Under the pieces are notes generated by a model. The model saw only the letters and a program-made list of their open reading frames with translations, was not told the DNA's origin and did no database searches. Of a DNA stretch of 64,000 nucleotides, positions 34,769 to 47,189 are shown piece by piece. Numbering within the stretch: the first letter of the stretch is position 1; every line of letters begins with the position of its first letter. The DNA is from Antedon mediterranea (lineage: Eukaryota; Echinodermata; Crinoidea; Comatulida; Antedonidae): positions 30,988,001-31,052,000 of the forward strand of contig NC_092674.1 of assembly GCF_964355755.1 (NCBI RefSeq), read 5' to 3'. Made by a program: the position numbers and the translations under genes.

Positions 34769-35369
34769 GAATGAATTCACGTTTCTTTCATTGATTCTAA
34801 TTGTAATTTTATTCATTAAAATTGATTTGAAAGCTGCACATTTTACATTTATTTATTTAATTAATTTTAATTTGTTCATCAAGGTTAAGTTTGAATTCAA
34901 GACATTTTCTATATTTTACATCAATAAATGAATCGAAAAATCTGCATATATCAATAATTGTATAAATTAATAATTTTTCTAAATGTTTGCTACTTTTGTT
35001 TCTGAAATGGTTTTTAATAAAATCTCTTCTATGTCAATTTCAGATATCTGCTTTTTATATTAAATGTGAATGATAAACATGCTTTATTTATTAAAGAAAT
35101 TGCATAACTAATAAACCTAAAAAGAAATTATTAATGATTAACTGGGGATAGATGGATAAGATTGTTGTTGAACGGTGAACATCAAATAAAACACTTAAAG
35201 TCAAATAGTTTGTCTCAAGTGTCGTTTATTGATGCAGCTTTTTTACAATGACAATAAACTTAACTATCCTGATACCAGACGTGTCTCCATCATTTTATTA
35301 TCATTCAACTCCCTATTTTTAATATCAATATTCTTTGCATTGTTTTTATTTTTTTTTACTTTGTGATCT

Positions 35370-35485
35370 GATTTGGCTGAATTAATCACCCTTGTTAAAG
35401 ATTCATGTTGAAGGTTCTGAGGGTCCCAAATGATCAGCAATTGCTGGATGGATCACCCTCATTAAATATGATTCAAATAAAACTA
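35370..35485. mobile_element. LINE-like 3' tail
   Basis: GGTTCTGAGGGTCCCAAATG ... GATGGATCACCCTCATTAAA followed by TATGATTCAAATAAAAC. The GAGGGT / ACCCTC inverted match and AT tail match the style of the tails at 26585, 40240 and 56260. Confidence 0.45.
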
Positions 35486-36029
35486 TTTTGTTGTATTTTC
35501 CTAAGGTACTTTAAGTAAGTTTCTGTTTTGGATTCATATCTGTTTGCTGCCACCAATTGTACGCATCCTCGTCAAACCTAAAGACAACGTTCAGACGCAG
35601 ATTTCAAAGGTTCGATTCTACAGCTGCGTAGGTGTATCATTCAATATTGTATTTCAATTCTAACGATTACCTCAGATTGATTTTTATGATTTATAATGGG
35701 TACACATACTTTGCTTGATTTGTGATAGTTTTTAATAAAAAGAAAATGGCAATTTTTGTTGTCATTTGTCAGTAGAATGAGTTTTTACTGTTTTGATTGT
35801 TTTATTGATTTTTAAATAAATATACTAAAATAAAATAAAATGTAAAAATAATGTATATTAAAGAAAGACAAATTCAGGACAATAAAAAGATCAGAAATTA
35901 TTCGTAATTATAATAAATTAGTTGAATTTAATTATCATAATTTAGTTGAGTATATCTGAATATATGTTATAATGAATGATTGCCTTTTTAAATATCAAGC
36001 AATTGTAATTAATTATATTATTTAATAAT

Positions 36030-36310
36030 AATAATAATAATGAGCATTTATAAATAATAAACATTTATGAATATTAATGAGCATATGAATAATATAGTAA
36101 TAAGTATTTATGAATAGTAATGAGCATTTGTGAATAATAATAAACATTTATGAATATTAATGAGCATATGACTAATACAGAAATAAGTATTTATGAATAG
36201 TAATGAGCATTTATGAATAATAATAAACATTTATGAATATTAATAAGAATATGAATAATATAGTAATAAGTAATTAGGAATAATTATGAGCATTTATGAA
36301 TAATTAATAA
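36030..36310. repeat. Irregular AT-rich tandem repeat (GAGCATTTATGAATA units)
   Basis: Repeated words AATGAGCATTTATGAATAAT, AATAAACATTTATGAATATT and ATGAATAATATAGTAATAAG recur with a longer period near 105 bp over about 280 bases. It lies 35 bases before the candidate microexon. Confidence 0.7.
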
Positions 36311-36345
36311 AAAGCATTTATATTAACTTATTTTTGTTTTTACAG

Positions 36346-36394
36346 CTAAATTAGCTCTGAAGAAAAAGTCTGGAAAAAGAAAGAGATTGTTTGG
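36346..36394 (+). CDS. Candidate 49-nt microexon encoding a basic peptide
   Basis: TTTTTGTTTTTACAG precedes it and G|GTGAGT follows, both strong splice signals. Only one of three frames is open: (x)KLALKKKSGKRKRLFG, with a KRKR run that would fit a furin or nuclear-localisation motif. It would join a phase-1 intron upstream to a phase-2 intron downstream. The parent gene was not recognised. Confidence 0.35.
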
Positions 36395-36670
36395 GTGAGT
36401 ATTTCAATACAAGAAATGAAAATATGTTAATTTTATTATTACTTTGATAGTTTTTCTATGAATAAATAAATATTTTGCATATATTCTGTAGTGATATTGA
36501 ACAATAATGAATATTTAGAGTTTACATCGTAAAGTGTAATCATAATACTATTAAGCAAGACCGACTAATGATATTTTAATGCCAAAATATGTATTTAGAT
36601 TAATTTAGTTGTGATGTGGTTTACAACTTGTATGTGTACACCACAATGAGGTTATGGTTCACTTCCCTGT

Positions 36671-38655
36671 CACGAGTCCTCCCTCTAACCTAAATATAAG
36701 CTAATTGATGTTCTTATGTAGAATAGGTTTGGAGGGTCTAGCCTAATCTATATAAACTCATTGGTGTACTCAATGTTAGGAGTCCTTCCTCTAGCCTAAT
36801 CTATATAAGCTCATTGGTGTACTTAATGTTAGGAGTCCTTCCTCTAGCCTAATCTATATAAGCTCATTGGTGTACTCAATGTTAGGAGTCCTTCCTCTAG
36901 CCTAATCTATATAAGCTCATTGGTGTACTTAATGTTAGGAGTCCTTCCTCTAGCCTAATCTATATAAGCTCATTGGTGTACTTAATGTTAGGAGTCCTTC
37001 CTCTAGCCTAATCTATATAAGCTCATTGGTGTACTTAATGTTAGTACTGTAGTACTCCCTCTAGCCTAATCTATATAAGCTCATTGGTGTACTTAATGTT
37101 AGGAGTCCTTCCTCTAGCCTAATCTATATAAGCTCATTGGTGTACTTAATGTTAGTACTGTAGTCCTCCCTCTAGCCTAATCTATATAAGCTCATTGGTG
37201 TACTTAATGTTAGTACTGTAGTCCTCCCTCTAGCCTAATCTATATAAGCTCATTGGTGTACTTAATGTTAGTACTGTAGTCCTTCCTCTAGCCTAATCTA
37301 TATAAACTCATTGGTGTACTCAATGTTAGGAGTCCTTCCTCTAGCCTAATCTATATAAGCTCATTGGTGTACTTAATGTTAGGAGTCCTTCCTCTAGCCT
37401 AATCTATATAAGCTCATTGGTGTACTCAATGTTAGGAGTCCTTCCTCTAGCCTAATCTATATAAGCTCATTGGTGTACTCAATGTTAGGAGTCCTTCCTC
37501 TAGCCTAATCTATATAAGCTCATTGGTGTACTTAATGTTAGGAGTCCTTCCTCTAGCCTAATCTATATAAGCTCATTGGTGTACTTAATGTTAGGAGTCC
37601 TTCCTCTAGCCTAATCTATATAAGCTCATTGGTGTACTTAATGTTAGTACTGTAGTACTCCCTCTAGCCTAATCTATATAAGCTCATTGGTGTACTTAAT
37701 GTTAGGAGTCCTTCCTCTAGCCTAATCTATATAAGCTCATTGGTGTACTTAATGTTAGTACTGTAGTCCTCCCTCTAGCCTAATCTATATAAGCTCATTG
37801 GTGTACTTAATGTTAGTACTGTAGTCCTCCCTCTAGCCTAATCTATATAAGCTCATTGGTGTACTTAATGTTAGTACTGTAGTCCTCCCTCTAGCCTAAT
37901 CTATATAAGCTCATTGGTGTACTCAATGTTAGGAGTCCTTCTTCTAGCCTAATCTATATAAGCTCATTGGTGTACTTAATGTTAGTACTCTAGTCCTTCC
38001 TCTAGCCTAATCTATATAAGCTCATTGGTGTACTTAATGTTAGTACTGTAGTCCTCCCTCTAGCCTAATCTATATAAGCTCATTGGTGTACTTAATGTTA
38101 GTACTGTAGTCCTCCCTCTAGCCTAATCTATATAAGCTCATTGGTGTACTCAATGTTAGGAGTCCTTCCTCTAGCCTAATCTATATAAGCTCATTGGTGT
38201 ACTCAATGTTAGGAGTCCTTCCTCTAGCCTAATCTATATAAGCTCATTGGTGTACTTAATGTTAGTACTGTAGTCCTTCCTCTAGCCTAATCTATATAAG
38301 CTCATTGGTGTACTTAATGTTAGGAGTCCTTCCTCTAGCCTAATCTATATAAGCTCATTGGTGTACTTAATGTTAGTACTCTAGTCCTTCCTCTAGCCTA
38401 ATCTATATAAGCTCATTGGTGTACTTAATGTTAGTACTGTAGTCCTCCCTCTAGCCTAATCTCTATAAGCTCATTGGTGTACTTAATGTTAGTACTGTAG
38501 TCCTCCCTCTAGCCTAATCTATATAAGCTCATTGGTGTACTCAATGTTAGGAGTCCTTCCTCTAGCTTAATCTATATAAGCTCATTGGTGTACTTAATGT
38601 TAGTACTGTAGTCCTCCCTCTAGCCTAATCTATATAAGCTCATTGGTGTACTCAT
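36671..38655. repeat. 53-58-bp satellite array, about 35 units
   Basis: Two unit types alternate. One has GTTAGGAGTCCTTCCTCTAG, the other GTTAGTACTGTAGTCCTCCC; both continue CCTAATCTATATAAGCTCAT and TGGTGTACTTAAT (or CTCAAT). The order of types partly repeats after about ten units, suggesting block duplication. TAGAATAGGTT occurs just before and just after the array, so the flanks are diverged unit relatives. Confidence 0.95.
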
Positions 38656-40064
38656 GTAGAATAGGTTGGGTGGAGAGACATAAACCTGTAGTGGCTTAAC
38701 ACCCAAGTTTACGCATCATTTACCCCGATACGCTTCAGCGAACAGTCTAGCGCAGATTATCCTATGAGTTGGCGCCAGGATGAAAAGTAATGAAATAGAA
38801 ACAAAATATGTAACCTATATGTTGTGTATTCTCAAAGACAAATACGAACATATGGATATGAAATTAAAGTGGTAAAATCCCTCCCCTATGACTTTTCTTT
38901 AAAATAAATATTATTTTTGAACATTACGAACATTCCCCGGATGCGTTATTGATAGAAAAATGTAAAATTCAATATGTTTGACTTGTATTGTTGTTTGTGA
39001 TTTAATCTGAAGTGATTCACATTTCCTATTATTTTTTTCCATCCTTCAGATTTGAAACATCTTGCTGTTAATGCAAATTTTAGTTATCTCTGTAAAACTT
39101 ATTTATATTAAGCAAAAAAAAGTTCAGAAACTTGTATCAAAAATTAACAATAGCTTAAACATTCACTATTGTCAAAAATTTTAAACTTTTATAGACTTTA
39201 AAATTCAAGGATTGTTTTATGTTTTATATTCAATGTTGAAATAAAGATACTGATATATATAAAAATGACAGATACAATAGTATAACCCCTCCCTTGTGAC
39301 ACCCTTTTACATGAAACATATGATGTGAAATATATGAATTAACACCTCGTAACTGCCATCACCTGTAAATTCGTTATAAATGTTGTTCATATTTTTGTTG
39401 TGTACAAATGTAAGGTGTGTATGCAATTGTGTATATATTATCACATAAATTTTTAAATAACGTTAAGATCAATATTTCAAATGTAATTTAAAGTGATACA
39501 GACAAATATCTTATGGTGAGTTTGCATTGTTTTTGACAACAAAATTAACAAGAAAGGTAAATAATTTAAACTTTAATTCAGAGAGTGATGTAACAGTGGC
39601 TTCAAGTTACTATGCATAACCTGCTTATTTTGTATTCTTTTGTTAAATACATTTTTAAATATTCTATTATTTTAACTTTAGAAATATCAGAAAAATAAAA
39701 AATTTAAATGTAATTCAAACAATGGGATTAAATTACACCAGTGTCGTGTGTTAGAATGGTATGGCTTGTAGTGTTGTTGATACTTAAATCTTTCACTGTG
39801 TTTTCACCGTACACTTTCAAGTCTCTGGAGTGTATAGAATCTCTTTACTAAAACATAACTTGTGGAACTTTAATGTTTTTAAATTGGATTCTGTTACCAG
39901 TTTTCACATTTGTTAATAATAGTAATAAGATTTTAGCACTTATTGCTGTATTGTACATGAGTATAAAGCTTAATTTACAAATATTGGCAACGGATCACAT
40001 TATGCAAATCACAAGTGTGAATTTTGTTTTCAAGAGTAATTTTAAAAATTCCAATCAAGTAGCA
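38656..40064. other. AT-rich non-coding stretch
   Basis: A short GC-richer segment (38690-38780) follows the satellite; nothing else recognised. Confidence 0.4.
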
Positions 40065-40265
40065 CGTTGAGTGTATGACTGGCATACATCTGGCTCATGT
40101 GCACCTAGTATATCTTTTAAGAACCTAGTATATCTTTCAAGACGAGTAGGGTTACTCCGGTGTAGTAGTGTTCACACACCCACTGTCACACACAGGCAGA
40201 CCATCACGAGGGCCCTTGATTGTCAGCATATGCTGTTTGGGGTCACCCTCTATAAATAAGGTTGA
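40065..40265 (+). mobile_element. 5'-truncated tRNA-SINE with LINE-type tail
   Basis: Shares ACATCTGGCTCATGTGCACC, CCTAGTATATCTTTCAAGAC, GAGTAGGGTTACTCCGGTGT with the full SINE at 62924, and ends GGGGTCACCCTCTATAAATA then AAGGTTGAATAAAA. The tRNA head is missing and CCTAGTATATCTTT is duplicated. Confidence 0.65.
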
Positions 40266-41445
40266 ATAAAAAAAACCAAAAAATTTAAAATGATTCTATA
40301 CCACACTATGACGATTTATTCAGTATATTTGTATTTTTACTTTAAATATATCTAACTGTAAGTTTATCATGTCAGATACCCTGCGTACGAAACTAGACAA
40401 AGAAATAATTTACGTGTACAATGGGGAGATGTGGTGACAATATCGAGTTACTTCAGTAGCGTTGTTCAGATCACATCTTTACAGATAAGTCATCTTATGA
40501 TGAGACATTGTGTTATTGTTTTGCACTATCTGTTCTCTTGGGGCTAGATTCTTCACAAGCGTTGTCTTCTCGCAATAAAAATAACCTGAGTTGAAATCGT
40601 AAAATGTAATGATTCCAATTACAGTAGTTCTCAACTTTCCACACTTGAAAATAATTCTGATGGCAATCACGTTTTTTTTTTCAAATTACCTCTAAGTACG
40701 GTAAGTTGTTTTTTTTTGGCGTACAATTGTGTTTGATTGATTTGAATAGTGCAGTTGTGGCCAAACCTTACTTTTACTTTTTAAACAATTGTTATAAAGC
40801 CAAATTGTCAATACTTGTCATGTGAGAGGCTATACTTGTCAATGAATCTGGGTTCCACATTAGGAACCTTTCAATTTCTAATGACCTACAATCTTTGTAT
40901 ATTGTGTCGTAGGTCATCACCTGGACATATAACTCTTCAAAACTGTGTCATTGAATCAAGCAATAATGGAGCTTAATATCCCAATACCCTCGCATGCCCA
41001 CAATGAACAAGATCTTAGGTCTTATCAAATCAAACGCTCCCTTGTCCAAATGACATAACCTGCTATTGGCGGCTTTTTCATTATTTTCATTAAATGCTTA
41101 TCTGCTTCGAATTATGCTGAATTAAGTACACATGTTCTTATAAACCATCAAGTCATTGCAATGATTACATTAGCAAAGCATATCATATTATATTTATTTC
41201 ATTATAATGCTATCATAACAAATGTATTCATAAATTTGATATCAATTCCTTATGAGTTTTATCAAAACAACCGCTTTGATGCATTTATGTTTATCAGGGG
41301 GAAAGAGGTAGAACTAACACTAATGTAGTATAACAAATTCTATAAATATTAATATGAAGGAAAAAGTATTGATGAATAATGATATATAATAAAATGAAAT
41401 ATAATGAATAAATATAAAAAGATTTTGCTATGAATGAGATTTACA
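40266..41445. other. Non-coding stretch
   Basis: No gene or defined repeat seen. Confidence 0.4.
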
Positions 41446-41640
41446 ACAAATTCAGAAAGCTGGCTGTTTTACTTTTATCGTTTTGATTACCTTTTTGCTT
41501 ATTTTATTTTGTATCTCCATTCATATCCAGCCACTGATACCCACAGCATTGTCATTTTGTATCTCCATTCATATCCAGCCACTGATACCCACAGCATTGT
41601 CATTTTTTTCAGTAATTAAATTTGCCTTTTGATTTACAAC
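41446..41640 (+). mobile_element. Penelope-like 3' segment fragment with 48-bp duplication
   Basis: GCTGGCTGTTTTACTTTTAT ... CCCACAGCATTGTCATTTTT ... CAGTAATT ... TTGCCTTTTGATTT matches the segments at 51407 and, inverted, 53403. A 48-bp part (TTTTGTATCTCCATTCATAT onward) is present twice, at 41507 and 41555. Assignment to Penelope-like elements rests on the hammerhead-like core beside the 51.4 kb copy. Confidence 0.45.
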
Positions 41641-42577
41641 AAATACCTTGATAGAACGATTTGTTTCAAATCACATATTTTTAACATTCTTAATAAAGTG
41701 TTTTTTTGCATAAATTTGCATAATATTTGTTTCCAATTACACAAATATTTGATTTATTGATAAAGCATTTGGATTTGATTGACAGTGATGTTTATGTGAT
41801 AATAACAGGTGCTGATACAGATACTGTGTTTCTTAATGACTTCTAACATGAATATTACAGTGTAGTCTGATGAACAGGTGCTAGCTCTTGTTGTTATATA
41901 ATACATAATGTATAGTTCAGTCAGTCAGTTCTTGTTATGCCATGTATGGCAAAATATTAAACAGATAACATGTATAGGTAGGCCTCACTGGTAGTCCCAT
42001 GTTGACTGTTCTAACAAACACGTCATGCAAAAAGACCACCAGACATTTGCAATGATCTGTAAAACTGTCATTAAAGTCGGTCCCATTGGTTAAAAAAATC
42101 AGGGTTTAATCAAATGTTTGAATTTCGAAGGTGCAATTCTGTTTTTGATTCTCTACCAGAATTTGCTTGAATGACTTTTTAATATAGTAAAGAACTATAG
42201 GTTAAATTTACTTAAGTCTTTACTATATTATGGTTGCGTGTCTATAACTTAAATGAAAACTAGAATCACCATGTTTTTCATTGTATGCTAACTTTTTGAT
42301 ATATTATGTGTTTTAGATTGTCTTATGATCAGGTCATTGGATCTAGTGATAATGTATGCTCATGGTCATAATAATCTTTTCTCAAACATTAATGTGTTAA
42401 GTTATTCATCATTTTTTACATTGTTAGTAATTTTTTCTTCACTTTCTACAATATTTGAGCCGTTTGAAATTGTATTGTAACGATTTTGATTTACAATTTG
42501 CAGTTCTATAGTATTTGATGAATATTATATAATTATTATACCATGTATATTGTTCACTATAATATACAGACCACTTT
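41641..42577. other. Non-coding AT-rich stretch
   Basis: Nothing recognised. Confidence 0.4.
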
Positions 42578-42737
42578 AAAGCTCTGTCTACACTAACCAG
42601 TTTGACAAAAAAAGTGTGATGTGCCCAATTATGGTAGTGATATGCTTAAATATGGTAGTGATATGACATCATCATGTCCAATATGGGCACATCACATATT
42701 GTTGTCACATAAAGTTTGATAGTGTAGACAGAGCTTT
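42578..42737. mobile_element. MITE copy 8 of the main family
   Basis: AAAGCTCTGTCTACACTAAC on the left, AAGTTTGATAGTGTAGACAG on the right. TATGGTAGTGATATG occurs twice inside. Confidence 0.85.
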
Positions 42738-43194
42738 CAGAAAAATGTCTGTGTGTTAATTTGACATCCAAGCATGGATCATTGAGACCTATTGAAATAT
42801 ACTATTGCCAGAATTGTTACTCTGTTTGTTTGCAGAACCCCAGAGATTTTTTAAATTACCAAAATGTGAAAAACACTGATACATTTTAACATTCTTAAAG
42901 TGAAAGATTACCAGTTCATGATGATAGCTAAATATCTTGCTGAAAGATACGACAAACGACAACGAATGACAACAATGCACATAACCTACAAATTTCAACC
43001 CTATAGTTGTATGAACTCAGTATACTGTCAGTATAATGTATCCTATGTACTTTGTAATTCTTTTGAAGTATGTATTTTAAATTGACAGCCAATTGCTAGA
43101 ATGATCATAAATGGGAAACCAGTGAAATTGTTGACTACCTCCTTTTCTCTCTATTTTGATCTCCACTTCTTTTGCAATGCTGTTATTCATGATT

Positions 43195-43285
43195 ATTGTT
43201 TAATGATGGGGTTGAGGCTGTAGATCTAACAGCCTTTCTTCTGTCGGGATTATGTTTTCAAGTACATAAATATTCATTAAATTAC
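43195..43285. mobile_element. LINE-like 3' tail
   Basis: GGTTGAGGCTGTAGATCTAA, CAGCCTTTCTTCTGTCGGGA, then TTATGTTTTCAAGTACATAAATATTC: a short self-complementary block (AGGCTGT / ACAGCCT) before an AT tail. Confidence 0.4.
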
Positions 43286-43368
43286 TTTTCCCAACAATTT
43301 TTTTAATGAGTAGATTTTCTGGATGTTTTAGAGGGAGTCAATCTGAATTTCCTTGTTGTAATGCTTAG

Positions 43369-43572
43369 ATTTGGACATGATTATGTCATATCACTTATAC
43401 TTTATTTGGGCATATCACTACCATATTTGGGCACATCACACATTTTTTGTCAAACTAGTTTGATAATGTAGACAGAGCTTAAGGGGTGGCAAACCACTAC
43501 CATATTTGGGCACATCACACCTTTACATACAATGTAATTCCATTTTGTTTTTGTGAAGACAGAGCTTAAGAC
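43369..43572. mobile_element. MITE copy 9, left-truncated, plus duplicated flank
   Basis: Interior CCATATTTGGGCACATCACA and right end TTTGATAATGTAGACAGAGC, followed by GGGGTGGCAAACCACTACCA and TTTACATACAATGTAATTCC. The same flank follows copy 10. Confidence 0.75.
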
Positions 43573-44766
43573 ATTTTCATTGGTTATTCCGTTTACCTGC
43601 TGGATTTTTCTTTCTTTCTTTTTTTCTTCTTTATACCTAAGATTTTATAAAAATGTTTTTTACTGTTAAATAACTAATTTTCTTCGTGATTGACAGATTT
43701 AACTAAAATCACCAATATTGATTTCATGTATGTAGGTCTATTTTTGTGTATTCATCACTGGAAACAAGAATATGATTTATTAATGTAATGTACTCTAAAA
43801 TAAAATGATTGCAAGCAGTAGTGAGCTGTAGTACTTAGCATTGTATAAACCTCTTGGGATCCTTGGGGGATTGTTGATCCGTCATAAAGCACTAGGCCTG
43901 TCTTGCTGATCCCTCCTAATTGATTCATATGGGACGTACAAATTATGTTGGGTGATTAAATTTGTGTAATTGTAGCATCATGCTCTGTGTGTTGACAACT
44001 TGTTCTTTTTGAAAATCCTGTTTGAACGGAATGTAAAATAGACTAAAATGAATGTTTAAAAAAAGGAATAGAATTGAATAAATGGCATAATAGACATTTA
44101 GATATATAATTGATTGTTTTCAAGAAGCTATAGAGGCAGGTAAAGGGGATTCTTTGACAGGATTGGTGATGTTTTTAAAGGACCCCATTGGAATTCAGTT
44201 GATTTTTCTTTCGACTTCATGGGCTATCCTTGGTTTCTAATTTAATGTATTTGCTTGTAAATTGTTTGTATTCACATTGTATTGTAATCTTACAACATCC
44301 CAAATGTGATGTAATTATTCAATAATAAAAATACTTGATCATTTGTTTTGTTTATATTTCTAGTACTGGATGTTCTAAATAAATATATACTTGGATGAAC
44401 AGGGGGTTTCTACTTTTACCAATCGTTTAAAGGTTACCACGGCGACTGGGTAATCTTACCTGAAGCATGATGGGATTTTAGTTAATGATGAAGTAAGTCT
44501 TTAACAATGAAATGATTGAGAATCCACCTGCAGCAGTCAAGTTTAATAATTATGTCAAGTTGATCCAAATTGGGTCAATGCTCTTTTCTTCTTCCCAAAA
44601 TACCTATTATATAAAATGAATAAAAATAGACATTTTAACACAGAAAACATGGTAGTTTAATCATGGAGATTTGGTATACAAAAACGTATAGATGTTAAAA
44701 GATTTTGAGTACACAAGCACTTCCTCTTCTTTAAAAAATAATTAAATCCATTTAATCAGACATAAC

Positions 44767-45003
44767 GCTCTTTCTATACACTATCAAACTTTATGTGACA
44801 ACAAAAATGTGATGTGCCCATATATGGACATAATGATGTTATATCACTACCATATTTGGGCATATCACCACTACGACATTTGGGTACATCACACTTTTTT
44901 GTCAATTTGATAATGTAGACAGAGCTTAAGGGGTGGCAAAGCACTACCATATTTGGGCACATCACACCTTTACATACAATGTAATTCCATTTTTTTTTTG
45001 CAG
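44767..45003. mobile_element. MITE copy 10 plus the same duplicated flank
   Basis: GCTCTTTCTATACACTATCA on the left, TTTGATAATGTAGACAGAGC on the right, then GGGGTGGCAAAGCACTACCA and TTTACATACAATGTAATTCC as after copy 9. Both copies share the DATA-like substitution TAATGTAG in the right terminus. Confidence 0.8.
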
Positions 45004-45658
45004 AATTGTGTCGATAGTCCTACTTCTCATGCATGCAGTACAAGAAAAATTAAATTAAAAGTTTAAATTGTAATTTAAACCTATTAATGGTAAGAGATGA
45101 TTGACACTTTGTGACAGTATCAATAATGTTCAATATTTTAATGTCATTAGAAATAATCCTGTAAAAGTAGATGAAAAATGCTAATTAATTTTCAAGCTTG
45201 TACGCAACTTCATTGTAATCCCCGTCTGTATAACCATGTTACTACATCAATCTACTCGCGTATAAATTTCCAAAACTATATTTTATTCATGAGTACAAAA
45301 GTTCAAATTTATGAACCGATTTTTAAAATGCTGTGTATTCGGTAGTCTACATTTGTGGCGTTTACTGACATTTTGATGTGTTGATGAAGTGAGAGATAAA
45401 CCTTATGAATGATTCATGGACCAATTCATTATTTATGTTTTGTTCTGTTCTGTCGCGACCTTTTAAGATTAATGTTGAAGCAATGCCTATAGTGTTACTA
45501 CAAGTGCTTATGGTTCGAAATGTGGTTTGTCTAATCACCGAAGCATTTGTAAATGTCGACTAGTATGATATCATCAACCAGCTTCTGCCAAACCAACATA
45601 TGTAATTCATATTTCCAATACTGAAATTAACATCATGAAAATATATTATGAACATTTT

Positions 45659-45760
45659 TTAGTCGTGTGCAACGCGACTTCTACACCTCACTATGTCGGT
45701 TGGTTGGTCAGTTGGTCGGTCGGACGGTCTCAAATTTGAGCAAGCGACTGCAGTCATGTA
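45659..45760. mobile_element. Possible transposon end
   Basis: TTAGTCGTGTGCAACGCGAC followed by a TTGG/TCGG-rich stretch (GGTTGGTTGGTCAGTTGGTC). AGTCG..CGACT is a short palindrome. It looks like an element terminus; family not identified. Confidence 0.3.
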
Positions 45761-45777
45761 TATGGCCTTGTTAAGAA

Positions 45778-45942
45778 AAAGCTCTGTCTACACTATCAAA
45801 CTAGTTTGACAAAAGAAGTGTGATGTGCCCAAATGTTGTAGTGATATGCCCAAATATGGTAGTGATTTGACATCATCATGTCGATATATGGGAACATCAC
45901 ATTTTGTAGTCGCATACAGTTTGATAGTGTAGACAGAGCTTT
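45778..45942. mobile_element. MITE copy 11 of the main family
   Basis: AAAGCTCTGTCTACACTATC on the left, AGTTTGATAGTGTAGACAGA on the right; CCAAATATGG inside. Confidence 0.85.
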
Positions 45943-46655
45943 ATATGAAATATAAAATAGGCCTACTTAGCTAATTTAGATTCTATTCATTAAATCATGA
46001 TCTTGTCATGTTTTCATAATCATATTGTAATTATTACACATGGTGGACCACATTATACCTGACTACTTTAATTCTGCTTATGCACCATATGCAAACCTCT
46101 AAACAATATTATACTATCATTATGATCACAATCTCTTCATTGATTCACATGTTATAATATTTGAAAATTAATTAAGTTTAACATAATCATATTCATAAAA
46201 TCCAAAAGATAATATTCAATCACTTTTACAATCACAATATTATATGATCACAATATCTTCATTCGCCAGTTATAATATTTGAAAATTAATTAACTTTAGC
46301 ATAATCATATTCATAAATCTCAAATTTAATATTCAATCACTTTTTTTGTCTTCCGCTGTTGCCTAGTAACCTGCACTGTCATCCATAAACCTACTTCTTC
46401 AATTAGTATTACCACATACAGGCTAGTAATTGATCATAATATGATATTATACAATAAACAATAGTTTGACAGTTGGGATAATGAACTGGATAGTAGCATC
46501 AACTCAATCATCATAATCTTTCATTGACTATCTTTGGTCATGTGACATTCAGAACATGATCTTGTTTGTTGTTTTGTTATTGAAAAGATTATTACTGGGT
46601 TACCTGTAGCTGTGCACTGACACTAACTGAAATATAAGATGAAAAAAACAACAGA

Positions 46656-46835
46656 TACAGTCTACTCTCCTAATACCGGACACCTTTAATATGTCTGGGT
46701 TTCTGGAAAGTCTGGTATTCGGAATGTGTTTTTAATGGTAATAATGAATTTAGGACCTTTTGGAACTCAAGAAAAGTCTGGTTTTAGGAGAGTTTCCGGT
46801 TTTCAAAAAGTCTGGTATTGAGAGAATTTACTGTA
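46656..46835. mobile_element. Pogo/Tigger-like MITE, copy 2
   Basis: TACAGTCTACTCTCCTAATACCGG-type left end, inverted at the right (GTATTGAGAGAATTTACTGTA). The interior shares TATGTCTGG and GGAAAGTCTGG with the copy at 24381. Confidence 0.65.
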
Positions 46836-47189
46836 TACTATAAGCTTCTGTACATGCGGCTCCCCACTTTTTCTGGCTTAAATGAAATTAAGCCTACCTA
46901 TTTTTAGCAGACTATGTCAGCGCTCTCTTGTTTAAAAAGTCCTGTATCTTCCTCTGTTTACTTCACCAGTACTTTAATAACTTAAGTTATGAAAGTGCAC
47001 TCTTATATTGAAATGTGGAAAATTGTTATATTCTAGAAAATCTAGACTATTATCTATATTATCACTACTTGAATGTGTATAGTTGGTTGACCTAAATATA
47101 ACTATGATGTACAAATAAGAAATTAAATTGTACATCAAAATATAATATAACTTTAATAATATTTCATAAATCTATTTTATTTTTCTTAG

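Noticed and set aside
42900-43085. 61-codon frame MKDYQFMMIAKYLAERYD...
   Set aside because: The start looks protein-like, but it degenerates into low-complexity residues, has no splice signals and recalls no family.
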